A DNA stretch of 64,000 bases. Origin: Sediminispirochaeta smaragdinae DSM 11293. GTDB taxonomy: Bacteria; Spirochaetota; Spirochaetia; DSM-16054; Sediminispirochaetaceae. Shown here one piece after another: positions 1 through 8,322 of this stretch. Under the pieces are notes generated by a model. That model did no database searches. It was not told the origin of the DNA and saw only the letters and a list, made by a program, of their open reading frames with translations. The stretch's first letter is position 1. Every line of letters starts with the position of its first letter. The stretch covers positions 496,001 to 560,000 of the forward strand of contig NC_014364.1 of NCBI RefSeq assembly GCF_000143985.1. The letters run 5' to 3'. Position numbers and translations under genes: made by a program.

Positions 1-62
1 ACGTCGAAGTCGAAGAGATTGACGACGGCGAGTGGGAAGTGGTCATTGAGAAGGTAAAATAA
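1..62 (+). CDS. C-terminal end of an upstream gene, possibly a TusA/SirA-type sulfur carrier
   Basis: The left edge cuts a gene whose last 19 codons read in frame from base 3 and end with TAA at 60-62. The tail is acidic then basic (VEVEEIDDGEWEVVIEKVK). It sits 19 bases upstream of a YeeE-like permease. TusA-like sulfur carriers and YeeE halves commonly precede such genes, and this tail resembles a TusA C-terminus, but too little is visible to name the family. Confidence 0.45.
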   Translation, partial: VEVEEIDDGEWEVVIEKVK

Positions 63-81
63 ACACCCGGAGGGTAGTCCT

Positions 82-615
82 TTGGCAATTAAGGATAATG
101 AGTATTACAAGAAATTTTTGAAAGAGGCGTGGCCCTATGTTACCGGCGCCGTGCTCCTTTCTCTTTTCCAGATTGTCACCCTCGCGGTAACCGGAAACCC
201 CTGGGGGGTTTCCGGCATCCTTGCAAACTGGGGCGCATGGCTCTATCAGGCCGTCGGTGGCAGTGTGGATAAATGGTACTATTTTGCAAGCGAAGGGGCC
301 CAGCGGACCCTTGAGAACGGAATCTTGAACCACGGCGGAAGCATGCGTAATTTCGGCATCATTTTCGGAGCACTTCTTGCCACCTTGCTTGCATCCGGTT
401 TCAAGATCAAGAAGATTAAGTCATGGAAGCAGGTTGTTGCCGCAATTCTTGGTGGCCTTTTGATGGGCTACGGTGCCCGAATCGGCTTTGGTTGTAATAT
501 TGGTGCACTTTTTAGTGGTATTGCATCTTTCAGCCTTTCCGGTTGGGTCTATGCCGTGTTCCTTTTTATTGGGGCGATGGTTGGCAGTAAGCTTCTTGTG
601 AAATTTTTCATGTGA
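82..615 (+). CDS. YeeE/YedE (TsuA-type) sulfur-compound permease, half-size
   Basis: Integral membrane protein of 177 residues, shorter than full-length YeeE (about 350), so probably one half of a split permease. It has hydrophobic segments near residues 18-37, 90-106, 117-150 and 153-174. The conserved GYGARIGFGCNIGALFSG block (129-146) contains Cys138, matching the cysteine-bearing pore motif of thiosulfate-type transporters of this family. The start is TTG, chosen because GGAGG lies 8 bases upstream. The following gene encodes a disulfide/flavin redox protein, so import of thiosulfate or another sulfane-sulfur compound followed by reduction is a reasonable inference. The substrate is not shown by the sequence. 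Confidence 0.82.
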   Translation: MAIKDNEYYKKFLKEAWPYVTGAVLLSLFQIVTLAVTGNPWGVSGILANWGAWLYQAVGGSVDKWYYFASEGAQRTLENGILNHGGSMRNFGIIFGALLATLLASGFKIKKIKSWKQVVAAILGGLLMGYGARIGFGCNIGALFSGIASFSLSGWVYAVFLFIGAMVGSKLLVKFFM

Positions 616-640
616 TAGTAAAACGAAAGGACAACAGCAT

Positions 641-1879
641 ATGCGAGAAAAAAAGCGTGAACAATACGATGTTGTGATCATTGGTGGTGGAGCTGCAGGC
701 CTTACCGCCGGAATCTACTGCGGGAGGGCACGCCTTAAAACCCTGATTATTGAGAAAGCTCTCGTCGGTGGTTTGGCTACCTATACCAACGAGATTGCGA
801 ACTTTCCCGGTTTTCCCGAACCTCTACCGGGCCTTGATCTGATGAATCTTTTTAAAAAGCAGGCCGAAGGTTTCGGGGTCAAATTCAAGGGAACAGATGT
901 TAAGAGTGTGAATTTCGAGGGTGACGTGAAAATCGTCGAGACCTTCAGAAACATCTTTGAAGCAAAGGCTGTTATTGTAGCGGCCGGGGGACGTCCCCGG
1001 GTTACTACTGCCAAAAATGAGGAAAAGTATCTTTTCGATAAGGGCATTAGTTTTTGTGCAACCTGTGATGCCGCCGCCAATACCGATAAAACCGTTATGG
1101 TGATCGGAAGCGGTGATGCCGCTATCGAAGAGGGCATGTTTCTTACCAAATTTGCAAAGAAAGTTATTGTTTCCGTCATTCATGACGAAGGCAAGATGGA
1201 CTGTAACGAGATTGCCAGGGAGCAGGCGCTTTCGAATCCGAAGATGGAGTTTAAATGGAACACCCTTGCCGATTCCTTCGAAGGGGAGGAGCAGCTTGAG
1301 CGTGTCGTTCTGAAAAACCTCAAAACCGGAGAGCTTGATCCGGTGGCCGTTGATACCTGCTTCGAATTTATCGGCTATCTACCCAATACCGAGATCTTTG
1401 AAAACATCCTGAAACTGAGCAAGCAGAAATATGTCATCACCAACGAAAGGATGGAGACGGGAATTCCCGGTGTCTTTGCGGCCGGTGATGTGCGGGAAAA
1501 AGAGCTCAAACAGGTTTCTACTGCCGTGGGCGATGGAGCCATCGCCGGTGTCGGATCGGAAAAATATATAGCCGAAACCGAAATGTTTGAAAAGCAGATC
1601 ATGCAGAAGGAAAAGGTCGGCTTGATCTATGTTTACTCCGCCATCAATGCGCCAAGTCGGGAATTGCTTCCTGTTCTCCAGGAGACCGCCGAGAGCTATG
1701 ACGGTAAGATCAAGATGAATGTGATCGATCTCTATAAGGGAAAGACCCTCTGCGATAGGCTTAGTTGCGATATTGAGCCCATGACCATTTTTTATACGAA
1801 AAACGGAGAGGTCTCGGCTGTTAGTACCGATTGCTCGACGCCGGCCGTAAAAAAACAGTTGGATGCACTCTTGGCATAG
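641..1879 (+). CDS. Thioredoxin-reductase-like FAD oxidoreductase with a degenerate C-terminal thioredoxin fold
   Basis: A 412-residue flavoprotein. The FAD motif is GGGAAG at 15-20. The redox-active pair is Cys139-Ala-Thr-Cys142, the second dinucleotide fold is GSGDAAIEEG near 156-165, and the FAD-binding GVFAAGD lies at 277-283. The HRRxxxR signature that gives NADPH preference in classical TrxB is missing (VIHDEGKMDC near 179-188), so the electron donor may not be NADPH. Residues from about 322 form an extra thioredoxin-like domain. Its CxxC position reads SAINAPSR and is cysteine-free, the cis-proline is Pro380, and Cys371 and Cys376 lie elsewhere. ATG is preceded by AAAGGA. It is co-transcribed with the YeeE-like permease, 25 bases away. 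A role in reducing imported sulfur or in thiol redox is inferred. Confidence 0.85.
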   Translation: MREKKREQYDVVIIGGGAAGLTAGIYCGRARLKTLIIEKALVGGLATYTNEIANFPGFPEPLPGLDLMNLFKKQAEGFGVKFKGTDVKSVNFEGDVKIVETFRNIFEAKAVIVAAGGRPRVTTAKNEEKYLFDKGISFCATCDAAANTDKTVMVIGSGDAAIEEGMFLTKFAKKVIVSVIHDEGKMDCNEIAREQALSNPKMEFKWNTLADSFEGEEQLERVVLKNLKTGELDPVAVDTCFEFIGYLPNTEIFENILKLSKQKYVITNERMETGIPGVFAAGDVREKELKQVSTAVGDGAIAGVGSEKYIAETEMFEKQIMQKEKVGLIYVYSAINAPSRELLPVLQETAESYDGKIKMNVIDLYKGKTLCDRLSCDIEPMTIFYTKNGEVSAVSTDCSTPAVKKQLDALLA

Positions 1880-1911
1880 AAGCCGACTGCTTTAACTGTT
1901 TCCCGAACCCA

Positions 1912-1948
1912 AAAAAACAGCCCGTGCATGTTTGCCGGGCTGTTTTTT
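1912..1948. terminator. Bidirectional rho-independent terminator
   Basis: Perfect stem between AAAAAACAGCCCG (1912-1924) and its complement (1936-1948) around an 11-base loop. It has an A run on the left and a T run on the right, so it can end both the plus-strand flavoprotein transcript and the minus-strand hsp20 transcript. Confidence 0.85.
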
Positions 1949-1962
1949 CGTTTCTTTTATGA

Positions 1963-2397
1963 TTATGCCGCCTGTACCTTTATCTTCCGGGGTTTTACCT
2001 CCGGAAGTTTTTCAAGGATGATGGTAAGAATTCCGTTGTTGAAGGACCCGCTTATCTTTTCGCTATCTACATCCTTGGGAAGCACGAAACTTCGAGAAAA
2101 GGAGCGTTCCCTTCGCTCTCTGATAAGATAGTTTGGGGCCTTGTTCTCCTCTTTCTCCCGATTCGTTTCATCCTCTTCTGATCTCTGTGAACCGATGGTC
2201 AGAACCCTGTCGTCGATTTTTACCTCAACCTCGTTTTCACTCAGCCCGGGAAGTTCCGCTTCGAGCCGGTACTGATCGGGCTCCTCAATGATATTAACAG
2301 CAGGACCATTCTGCAGCCACCGATCGTTCGGGGTGAAAATGGAATTAAGCATCGTGTCGAAATCAAAGGCCGGTTTGTAATTGATCATGTATCTCAT
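1963..2397 (-). CDS. Small heat-shock protein, Hsp20/alpha-crystallin family
   Basis: A 144-residue cytosolic chaperone that binds unfolding proteins without ATP. The alpha-crystallin domain covers about residues 33-138 and ends in the diagnostic block FNNGILTIILEKLP. A charged insertion (EDETNREKEENK) lies in the middle of the domain. ATG is preceded by GGAGGAG at good spacing. The gene is alone, closed by the shared terminator. Its promoter is not a CIRCE/HrcA type but a near-consensus sigma-54 element at 2441-2460, which is unusual for hsp20 genes and suggests control by an enhancer-binding activator. Confidence 0.93.
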   Translation of the reverse strand: MRYMINYKPAFDFDTMLNSIFTPNDRWLQNGPAVNIIEEPDQYRLEAELPGLSENEVEVKIDDRVLTIGSQRSEEDETNREKEENKAPNYLIRERRERSFSRSFVLPKDVDSEKISGSFNNGILTIILEKLPEVKPRKIKVQAA

Positions 2398-2440
2398 TGT
2401 AACTCCTCCGTTTACAAGAATGTTCTTTACACAGTATATT

Positions 2441-2460
2441 AAGCATGAACCGTGCCAAAA
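2441..2460 (-). promoter_or_regulatory. Sigma-54 (-24/-12) promoter of hsp20
   Basis: On the minus strand the sequence reads TTTTGGCACGGTTCATGCTT. The invariant GG (2456-2455) and GC (2444-2443) are separated by exactly 10 bases, and TGGCACG is a perfect -24 element. Predicted start is near 2431, giving a leader of about 34 bases. It is nearly identical to the promoter at 18497-18514. Confidence 0.82.
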
Positions 2461-2476
2461 ATAATATGAAAATAGA

Positions 2477-2573
2477 AATTATTTATTTACTTGTAATATA
2501 AATAATTACGTAGTATTTCTTGTTCTTTGACATGTTTGCGTATGATGAATTGTATCATAATTACACAATGTGT
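2477..2573. promoter_or_regulatory. Palindromes upstream of the hsp20 sigma-54 promoter (candidate activator sites)
   Basis: Three inverted repeats lie in the AT-rich 240-base gap. AATTATTTA (2477-2485) pairs with TAAATAATT (2499-2507). TATGAT-N7-ATCATA spans 2541-2559, centred about 119 bases before the predicted start. ACACA-A-TGTGT spans 2563-2573. Sigma-54 promoters need an enhancer-binding protein bound roughly 80-150 bases upstream, so the second palindrome is the best placed. Binding is inferred. Confidence 0.4.
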
Positions 2574-2637
2574 CGTTATTTCCTATTTGTTGGGTCAAAA
2601 TGGCTTTACTGCTATTTCAAGGGTCGGGGTGATGGGC

Positions 2638-3564
2638 CTATTTGCCTGCCACCCCTTCGATAGATAGAATGGTTTTGAGGATAAAGCTATTGATCGGAAG
2701 ATCAAGTCCAACTTCTTTGCCGAGTTTCAGGAGAATTCCGGCAAACATCTCAACTTCCGTTTTTCGCCCCGCTTCAACATCCTGGAGCATCGATGTCTTA
2801 TTATCGGGCCCCAGGCTATCCAGAACCGTATACCAAGCAGCGATATCCGTCTCATCGAGTCCTATTCCCTTCTTTTGCGCAACAAGAACGACCTCTTTCA
2901 TGGTATCATTCATTAAGGCGTGTGCCGGACTTTTGCGGTCCTGGAAAAAACGGTACGATGCTCCGGTGATCGCCGATATCTGGTTCACTCCGATATTGAT
3001 CATGAACTTCCACCAAAGCGATTTTAGGATATCATCCGAGACCTCAAGACCGATGCCCGATCCACGACAAACGGTTTCGATCTTTCCGATATCCCGATCT
3101 TCTTGAACATCCGTTCGCCCTTTTTCTGGCCTTCCAATGACAAGCCTTCCACATGTTGTATAATGCACCTTCCCATTTTCTCGCAGGGCATCCATACCGA
3201 GCGCGACACAGTGAACAACATGGTCCTGGCCAAAACGGGCGGCAATAATTTCTTCACTATCGACTCCGTTCATAACCGATATAATGGTGGTTTGTTCCCC
3301 CACAAAGGGAAGGGCCGAAGCAAGAGCCTCTTGCAGATGATGATATTTAAGAGACACAATGAGGAGGTCGGCAGGAGACCCCTCATTCGGTTCCCTGACT
3401 TCGGCTCGGAGCCTTGCCCCATTTACTGTAGGTAAGGCCTTTTTGAGTCGTTTCGCTCGATCCCCATCGGCAATAAAGAAACAACTGTTCGACGGCACCT
3501 TCGACAGCTCGTAAGCATAAAGCGATCCGAGCGCACCTGCTCCCAAAATGGCTATCCGTGTCAC
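2638..3564 (-). CDS. panE: 2-dehydropantoate 2-reductase
   Basis: Ketopantoate reductase family (NADPH-dependent reduction of 2-dehydropantoate to pantoate in CoA synthesis), 308 residues. The N-terminal dinucleotide motif is GAGALGS (residues 8-14). The family blocks SLKYHH and LWWKFMINIGVNQISAITG are present; the latter carries the catalytic Lys and substrate-binding Asn. The start is GTG at 3564, with GGAGG 6 bases upstream; a longer reading has no ribosome site. The gene stands alone with no other pantothenate genes nearby, so it could be a paralogous ketoacid reductase of this broad family. Confidence 0.85.
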   Translation of the reverse strand: MTRIAILGAGALGSLYAYELSKVPSNSCFFIADGDRAKRLKKALPTVNGARLRAEVREPNEGSPADLLIVSLKYHHLQEALASALPFVGEQTTIISVMNGVDSEEIIAARFGQDHVVHCVALGMDALRENGKVHYTTCGRLVIGRPEKGRTDVQEDRDIGKIETVCRGSGIGLEVSDDILKSLWWKFMINIGVNQISAITGASYRFFQDRKSPAHALMNDTMKEVVLVAQKKGIGLDETDIAAWYTVLDSLGPDNKTSMLQDVEAGRKTEVEMFAGILLKLGKEVGLDLPINSFILKTILSIEGVAGK

Positions 3565-3637
3565 ATGAATCCTCCGTATCAATAAACTCCCCTGCAGTAT
3601 ACACAATGACGTGTGGTCGGAAAACCTTAGTGTGCGG

Positions 3638-3660
3638 TAGTGTTTCGAATCCTGGTGATA
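3638..3660 (+). repeat. Copy 1 of a 22-bp dispersed intergenic repeat
   Basis: TAGTGTTTCGAATCCTGGTG plus ATA. It matches the left arm of the element at 5569-5590 apart from a few changes. It lies between divergent panE and the chemoreceptor gene. A separate small palindrome, TTGGTA-N6-TACCAA (3666-3683), follows it. Confidence 0.6.
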
Positions 3661-3737
3661 ACTCATTGGTAGATTCTTACCAATTATTAACATCCTCTTC
3701 ATGGAATTATGATTCTAACCCCTTATCAAAGATCACA

Positions 3738-5561
3738 ATGAGTATTGCCAAGAAGATTGTCCTCGGTTCTTTGCTCATCGTTATGATTATGGGGACGGCG
3801 TTGATCGCTACCACCATCAGGTTGCAAAAGGCTGCAATTTCAATTCGCGAGGTTGCAGAGCTTGGTGACTGGCGATTACTCGGAGAACAGTACCGGGCTC
3901 AGGTCTATCGCCTTCTAAGTTCCGCCCAGTCACTGCTTCTTCGCGAGGACGAAAGGATTCCTGCGGATGATGTGATGGCGTTACGTCTTTCCGTAAGCGA
4001 AATACGAAAACTCCATACCACCCTTGCAGAGGTTTCTTCTGAAATACCGCAGCTGCGGCCTGAAGTATCGGCCCTTTCAGATGAAGCAATCTCCTATATC
4101 GATCGCATCGATAAAGAGGTCATTCTCAGGCTTTTCGCCCGGGAACGTGTCGACCCCAAGATCGTAGAGTCGATTGCTCATGATAATATTGATACCCTTG
4201 AAGTCAAATTGAGGGATCTTGAAGGTGCAATTAGGACGATCATTGTTGACCGAACCACGGACGAGGAGCGTCAGGCTGCAGCCGGTATACATTGGACAGT
4301 GGGGGGGCTTCTGCTCACGCTTTTATGTGTGATGCTTATTACGTTTGTCTTGACGAAATCGATAGCAGGTCCGGTTAAGAAGATGGGAATGCTACTCTCA
4401 TCGCTTGCCGATGGTGGTGCCGATCTTGCTTTACGTCTTCCCGATCGTGGAAACGATGAGATAGCCCGTATGGGAGGAAGCTTTAATCAATTTATGGAAT
4501 CCCTGACGGAGATGGTGTCTCAGCTTTCCGGTACCGTTTCCGAGGGTGTTTTTATTGGTGAAACCCTTCAAAAGATTACCCAACAGGAACAAGAAGCGGC
4601 TTTTGTGCTACGCAACGGACTCAATCGGGTAGAACGCAATCACGAAACACTTGGTGAGAGTATACAAAACACACTTGGCGGCGCACGATCTATTCGTGAT
4701 CTTTCCGGCGATATAGCCGGTCAGCTCGGCTTGCAACATGAGCATATCAACACAACAACGGAACAAACAGCCATCCTTGTTTCCGATATTACCATGCTGT
4801 CGGAAAAGAGTCTTGCCGGTATCGAACTGCTTAGTCTTTTTTCCCAAAACCTCGAACAAGGTATGAATTCTCTTTCTCTATTTGAAGAGGTGGCGGGAAA
4901 GACAATGGATGCTCTGGACAGGATGGGATCGTCTCTTTCCGCCATCGAAGATATAGCGGGCCAAACAGATGTTCTTGCTATTAATGCCGCCATTGAGGCC
5001 GCTAATGCAGGAGAGGCCGGTAAGGGATTCGGTGTTGTTTCGACCCATATCCGTTCTCTCTCCGAAGAGGTTGGAAAGGGGGTCGGCAGGATATTGGAGA
5101 GGCTTTCGGAGGCGAAAGAGAGCCTTACGACGATGAGGGCATTAATTGTCACCAACAGCGGTATCTTTTCCCAACTCGAGGCATCGGCGGGTAAGGTGGT
5201 TGCCACATTCCAAGAGATGCATCAGAGACTTGGCGTTGTGGCGGAATCCGGGGAAAGTGTCGGTGTCCAAACCCATCAACTGACGGAACGAGCGCGATCA
5301 ATTGAAAAGATGGCCATGTCTGCCGATGCAAATGCAGCAAAAATTGTTCAAGAATTTGAATTGATGAAAGAGAGGGATTCGGGGATTGAAAATGATCTTG
5401 CCGAAATGGTCGCTCAAGCTGCCGGCCTTGAGCATCACACAGCAATGTTGTTGGAAAGTTCCAGTCGAAACGCTTCCGTTGCCGACACCCTTTCGGGGCT
5501 CATCGACAAATTCATCTTTCCTGAACTCGATGGCCAGGGAGCGAAAGATCAGGCGGGATAG
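3738..5561 (+). CDS. Methyl-accepting chemotaxis protein with a divergent signalling tip
   Basis: A 607-residue transmembrane chemoreceptor. TM1 lies near residues 8-28 and a short extracytoplasmic helical sensor near 30-180. TM2 (near 187-210) is followed by HAMP (to about 265) and a coiled-coil signalling domain. The hairpin tip reads AGQTDVLAINAAIEAANAGE, departing from the usual [18 protein letters not shown], and the following strand is also unusual (GFGVVSTHIRSL). It should couple to CheW/CheA, though perhaps in a separate array or weakly. The ATG at 3738 was chosen because it begins a typical membrane leader; its ribosome site is weak. It has a single-gene context, flanked on both sides by the 22-bp repeat. 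Confidence 0.85.
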   Translation: MSIAKKIVLGSLLIVMIMGTALIATTIRLQKAAISIREVAELGDWRLLGEQYRAQVYRLLSSAQSLLLREDERIPADDVMALRLSVSEIRKLHTTLAEVSSEIPQLRPEVSALSDEAISYIDRIDKEVILRLFARERVDPKIVESIAHDNIDTLEVKLRDLEGAIRTIIVDRTTDEERQAAAGIHWTVGGLLLTLLCVMLITFVLTKSIAGPVKKMGMLLSSLADGGADLALRLPDRGNDEIARMGGSFNQFMESLTEMVSQLSGTVSEGVFIGETLQKITQQEQEAAFVLRNGLNRVERNHETLGESIQNTLGGARSIRDLSGDIAGQLGLQHEHINTTTEQTAILVSDITMLSEKSLAGIELLSLFSQNLEQGMNSLSLFEEVAGKTMDALDRMGSSLSAIEDIAGQTDVLAINAAIEAANAGEAGKGFGVVSTHIRSLSEEVGKGVGRILERLSEAKESLTTMRALIVTNSGIFSQLEASAGKVVATFQEMHQRLGVVAESGESVGVQTHQLTERARSIEKMAMSADANAAKIVQEFELMKERDSGIENDLAEMVAQAAGLEHHTAMLLESSSRNASVADTLSGLIDKFIFPELDGQGAKDQAG

Positions 5562-5568
5562 GCTCCGG

Positions 5569-5630
5569 TAGTGTTCGGAATATTGGTGATGGTGCAAAGC
5601 AATCTGTTATCACCAGGATTCGGAACACTA
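5569..5630. repeat. Inverted pair of the 22-bp repeat forming a hairpin (possible terminator)
   Basis: Left arm TAGTGTTCGGAATATTGGTG (5569-5588, extending to 5590) and right arm ATCACCAGGATTCGGAACAC (5609-5628, extending to 5630) are imperfect complements around an 18-base loop. It fills the gap between the convergent chemoreceptor and acyltransferase genes, where a terminator is expected. There is no strong T run. Confidence 0.6.
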
Positions 5631-5631
5631 T

Positions 5632-6744
5632 CTATCCAGTAATAAGCCGCTTACGCCGTTCCCCTGTTTTCGGGTCATACGCAACAGAACGAACCTGTAC
5701 CCTTTTCCATCCTGCTTTTGTGAGCTCGCCGCAATAGGCAATACATTGGTCGAGCTCCTGCAGAATTTCCTTGTAAGCATCGTCGCCCAGACGATAGGGA
5801 ATGTAATGATCGAAGGCGCCGGTGAGGTTTTCCCTCATTGCCTCGGCGGATTTTTGGGTTCGCTTGATCGGGTAGCTTTTTCTTTTCCGAAAGGGATCCA
5901 TATCCTTTCGTGCATGTTTCCACATGGGACGAAAAAGATTTGGTTTGTGGACAAATTGGGCGAGGGTCGGCATTGCAGGTGGGGAGGGTACTGATTTTTC
6001 CGGTTCGTTGGCTTGCTCCGGCATGATGAATTCAAAGGAGTATAGTTCCCGCGCCCATCGGCGGTATCGTTCCTGCTCTTCCGGTTCGAGGAGGGCAAAG
6101 ATCTTATCGGCAAGTTCCCTGGACACCTTTTCCAGGCGTTCTGCCCGCTCTCGCTTATTTCCTTCATGGCTGATCGGCGGTATCACTTCACCGAATCTAA
6201 GGACCAATTTGGGCTTACCGAAAAAGAATGCCGCGCGCCCCTTTAAATAGGCGCCGCTTATTCCGACAGGCAGCATCGGCGCACCGGTGAGTTGGGAAAA
6301 GTAGAGGGCCCCTACCTTGTTTTCAAGATTTCTTTTTTCCCACATTCCACCCGATGGAAACATGAGTACGGCGCGTTTTGCCTTGAGATGATGCATGATG
6401 GTATTCATCCCCGTTCTGTCGGTATACCCACGTTTGATGAGTGTCATTCCATAAAGCTTCATCATTGCCAGCTTCATGAATTCGACACGAAAATCACCTG
6501 GGCCGACCATCTCAATATTACGCGGAAACAATCCGAGGATCATCGGACCGTCGAGATTTGAAAGATGATTCGGCAATACCAGGAGGGGGCCGGTATCCGG
6601 TATATGCTCTATGCCTTCAATGGTCAGCTCTACATGATGGTGAAAGAACCAATGTAGTATTCGCTTTGCGAAGCGGCGTCTGAGGCGTAAAAGCTTTCCC
6701 TGGAAGGTTTGGCGGTGCGCAACATCGATGTTGTCTGGAATCAT
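5632..6744 (-). CDS. 1-acyl-glycerol-3-phosphate acyltransferase-like protein (PlsC family)
   Basis: A 370-residue acyltransferase with catalytic block I NHLSNLDGP (HX4D, near residues 57-65). Block III is present as FPSGG (the usual FPEG with Ser replacing Glu), and block IV as PMLPVGISG. The acyltransferase core takes roughly residues 25-240. A C-terminal extension of about 130 basic residues is not typical of PlsC. It probably acts at the inner membrane on lysophospholipid or a related acceptor. The start at 6744 (MIPDNID) has GAGG upstream and replaces a longer reading without a ribosome site. Confidence 0.8.
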   Translation of the reverse strand: MIPDNIDVAHRQTFQGKLLRLRRRFAKRILHWFFHHHVELTIEGIEHIPDTGPLLVLPNHLSNLDGPMILGLFPRNIEMVGPGDFRVEFMKLAMMKLYGMTLIKRGYTDRTGMNTIMHHLKAKRAVLMFPSGGMWEKRNLENKVGALYFSQLTGAPMLPVGISGAYLKGRAAFFFGKPKLVLRFGEVIPPISHEGNKRERAERLEKVSRELADKIFALLEPEEQERYRRWARELYSFEFIMPEQANEPEKSVPSPPAMPTLAQFVHKPNLFRPMWKHARKDMDPFRKRKSYPIKRTQKSAEAMRENLTGAFDHYIPYRLGDDAYKEILQELDQCIAYCGELTKAGWKRVQVRSVAYDPKTGERRKRLITG

Positions 6745-6890
6745 AGAGTTCCTCAATGGAAGTAATATACAAGGTATTGTGACTATCGGCGGATGGGTTG
6801 TCAACTCAAAGGTCCTGTTAGAATTTCGTTAAGACATAGTACTGACTGATAATCGCTTCCTTGAGAAAAGCAAGAAAGAGCCGTACAATC

Positions 6891-8315
6891 GTGGACATGA
6901 AAAAGCGCAATTACATCGCTTACGGTTTAGGCGATCTATACGGCGGTGGTTCCTTTTTTATCATCAGTACCTTTTCCATGTACTTTTTGATCAATGTGGC
7001 GGGACTTAATCCATTGCTTGCCGGCCTGGTCCCTGGTTTTGGAAAGATTTGGGACTCTGTTTCAGACCCTCTTATGGGGTATATAAGTGATCACACAAAG
7101 AGTCGTTTGGGGCGTAGGCGAGTTTTCTTCCTCATTGCCATACTTCCCATTGCCGTTACATTTACCCTTCTGTGGCTGCCGGTCTCATGTCCCGGTCAGC
7201 TGAGCACGTTCCTCTATTATGTCGTTGCGTATCTCTTTTTCTACAGCTGTTCGACCATGGTTTTGGTCCCCTATTCGGCCTTGAGTGCGGAAATGACCTT
7301 GGATTTTACCGAACGTAATCGTCTGACCGGCACCAGAATGATTTTCTCCATGATTGCAACGCTGATCGGCGGGCTTGTGGTTCAACCTCTGATTAATGCC
7401 TTTCCTAGTCAGGAACAGGGACATCTTGTGATGGGGCTTGTTTTCGGTACCCTTTTTGCGGTTCCCTATCTTTTTGTATTTCTTGGAACCTGGGAGCTTC
7501 CCGTTGTCCAAAAGCCTCTTGGCAAAGAAAAATCTGTCTTTCGAAATTTTGGATCGATCTATCAAAATCGCTCCTTTCGCATTCATATCATCATGTATAT
7601 TTGTTCGTATGCCGCCATGGATATTCTCATGGCTTGGCTGAAATTCTATCTGATAGACTATCTGCGTAGACCCGGCTTTATAACCGTTGGGCTTGGGACG
7701 ATTCTTGTGAGTCAGATGGCAGCGCTCCCTCTATACGTTGCATTGGCCGATAAACGGGGTCACGCAGTTTCTTATCGGATGGGATTAATGCTTTGGGGCC
7801 TCGCTATTGCTATGATGGCGTTTCAAACGCCTGATAGCTCCGTTGTCGCCTTGTTTATAAATTGTCTGCTGATCGGTGGCGGGATGTCCGCCGGGGTTGT
7901 CATTCCCTTCCAACTGCTTCCCTTTGTTACCGATGTGGACACCCTGATGACCGGTGAACATCGTGCCGGTACCTATGCAGGTGCCATGACCCTTATTAGA
8001 AAGCTCATACAGGGAGCCTTTGTCCTGCCTATGCTTGGTCTCCTGCTCAATATGATTGGTTACACCCCTCATCCCGCCGATGTTGATCTCGTGCAGTCTG
8101 CCTCGACGATTTTCTGGCTCAGAGGCCTTTTTATTGTACTCCCTCTGTTGCTCATTCTTGTGGGTATCAAAGCGAGTACCCGTTTTCCAATTACACCCGA
8201 GAGTCATGCAATCCTTCGTTCGGAATTGGAGAGAGTAGAGGCAGGCGGCAGACGGGAGGATGCCCCAGAACGGACAAAGACCGTATGTCAGCGGCTTACC
8301 GGAAAACCCTATTAG
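6891..8315 (+). CDS. Sugar:cation symporter, GPH family (MFS)
   Basis: About 474 residues with 12 predicted membrane segments. Diagnostic GPH features are the N-terminal AYGLGDLYGGG, SDHTKSRLGRRR (loop 2-3) and VPYSALSAEMT. These carriers import galactosides, xylosides or glucuronides with Na+ or H+. The start is GTG 6891, about 9 bases after AAGAAAGAG; the ATG at 6897 is the alternative. No glycosidase gene is adjacent, so the sugar cannot be inferred. It is transcribed divergently from the acyltransferase. Confidence 0.85.
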   Translation: MDMKKRNYIAYGLGDLYGGGSFFIISTFSMYFLINVAGLNPLLAGLVPGFGKIWDSVSDPLMGYISDHTKSRLGRRRVFFLIAILPIAVTFTLLWLPVSCPGQLSTFLYYVVAYLFFYSCSTMVLVPYSALSAEMTLDFTERNRLTGTRMIFSMIATLIGGLVVQPLINAFPSQEQGHLVMGLVFGTLFAVPYLFVFLGTWELPVVQKPLGKEKSVFRNFGSIYQNRSFRIHIIMYICSYAAMDILMAWLKFYLIDYLRRPGFITVGLGTILVSQMAALPLYVALADKRGHAVSYRMGLMLWGLAIAMMAFQTPDSSVVALFINCLLIGGGMSAGVVIPFQLLPFVTDVDTLMTGEHRAGTYAGAMTLIRKLIQGAFVLPMLGLLLNMIGYTPHPADVDLVQSASTIFWLRGLFIVLPLLLILVGIKASTRFPITPESHAILRSELERVEAGGRREDAPERTKTVCQRLTGKPY

Positions 8316-8322
8316 GCGGGAA

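Noticed and set aside
781-1183. Long reading frames on the opposite strand of the flavoprotein gene, and similar cases elsewhere
   Set aside because: They mirror the codon pattern of the real genes, lack ribosome sites and show no protein family.
6786-6830. TTGTCA with TAGAAT as promoter of the sugar symporter
   Set aside because: The spacing is only 15 bases and the match is weak.
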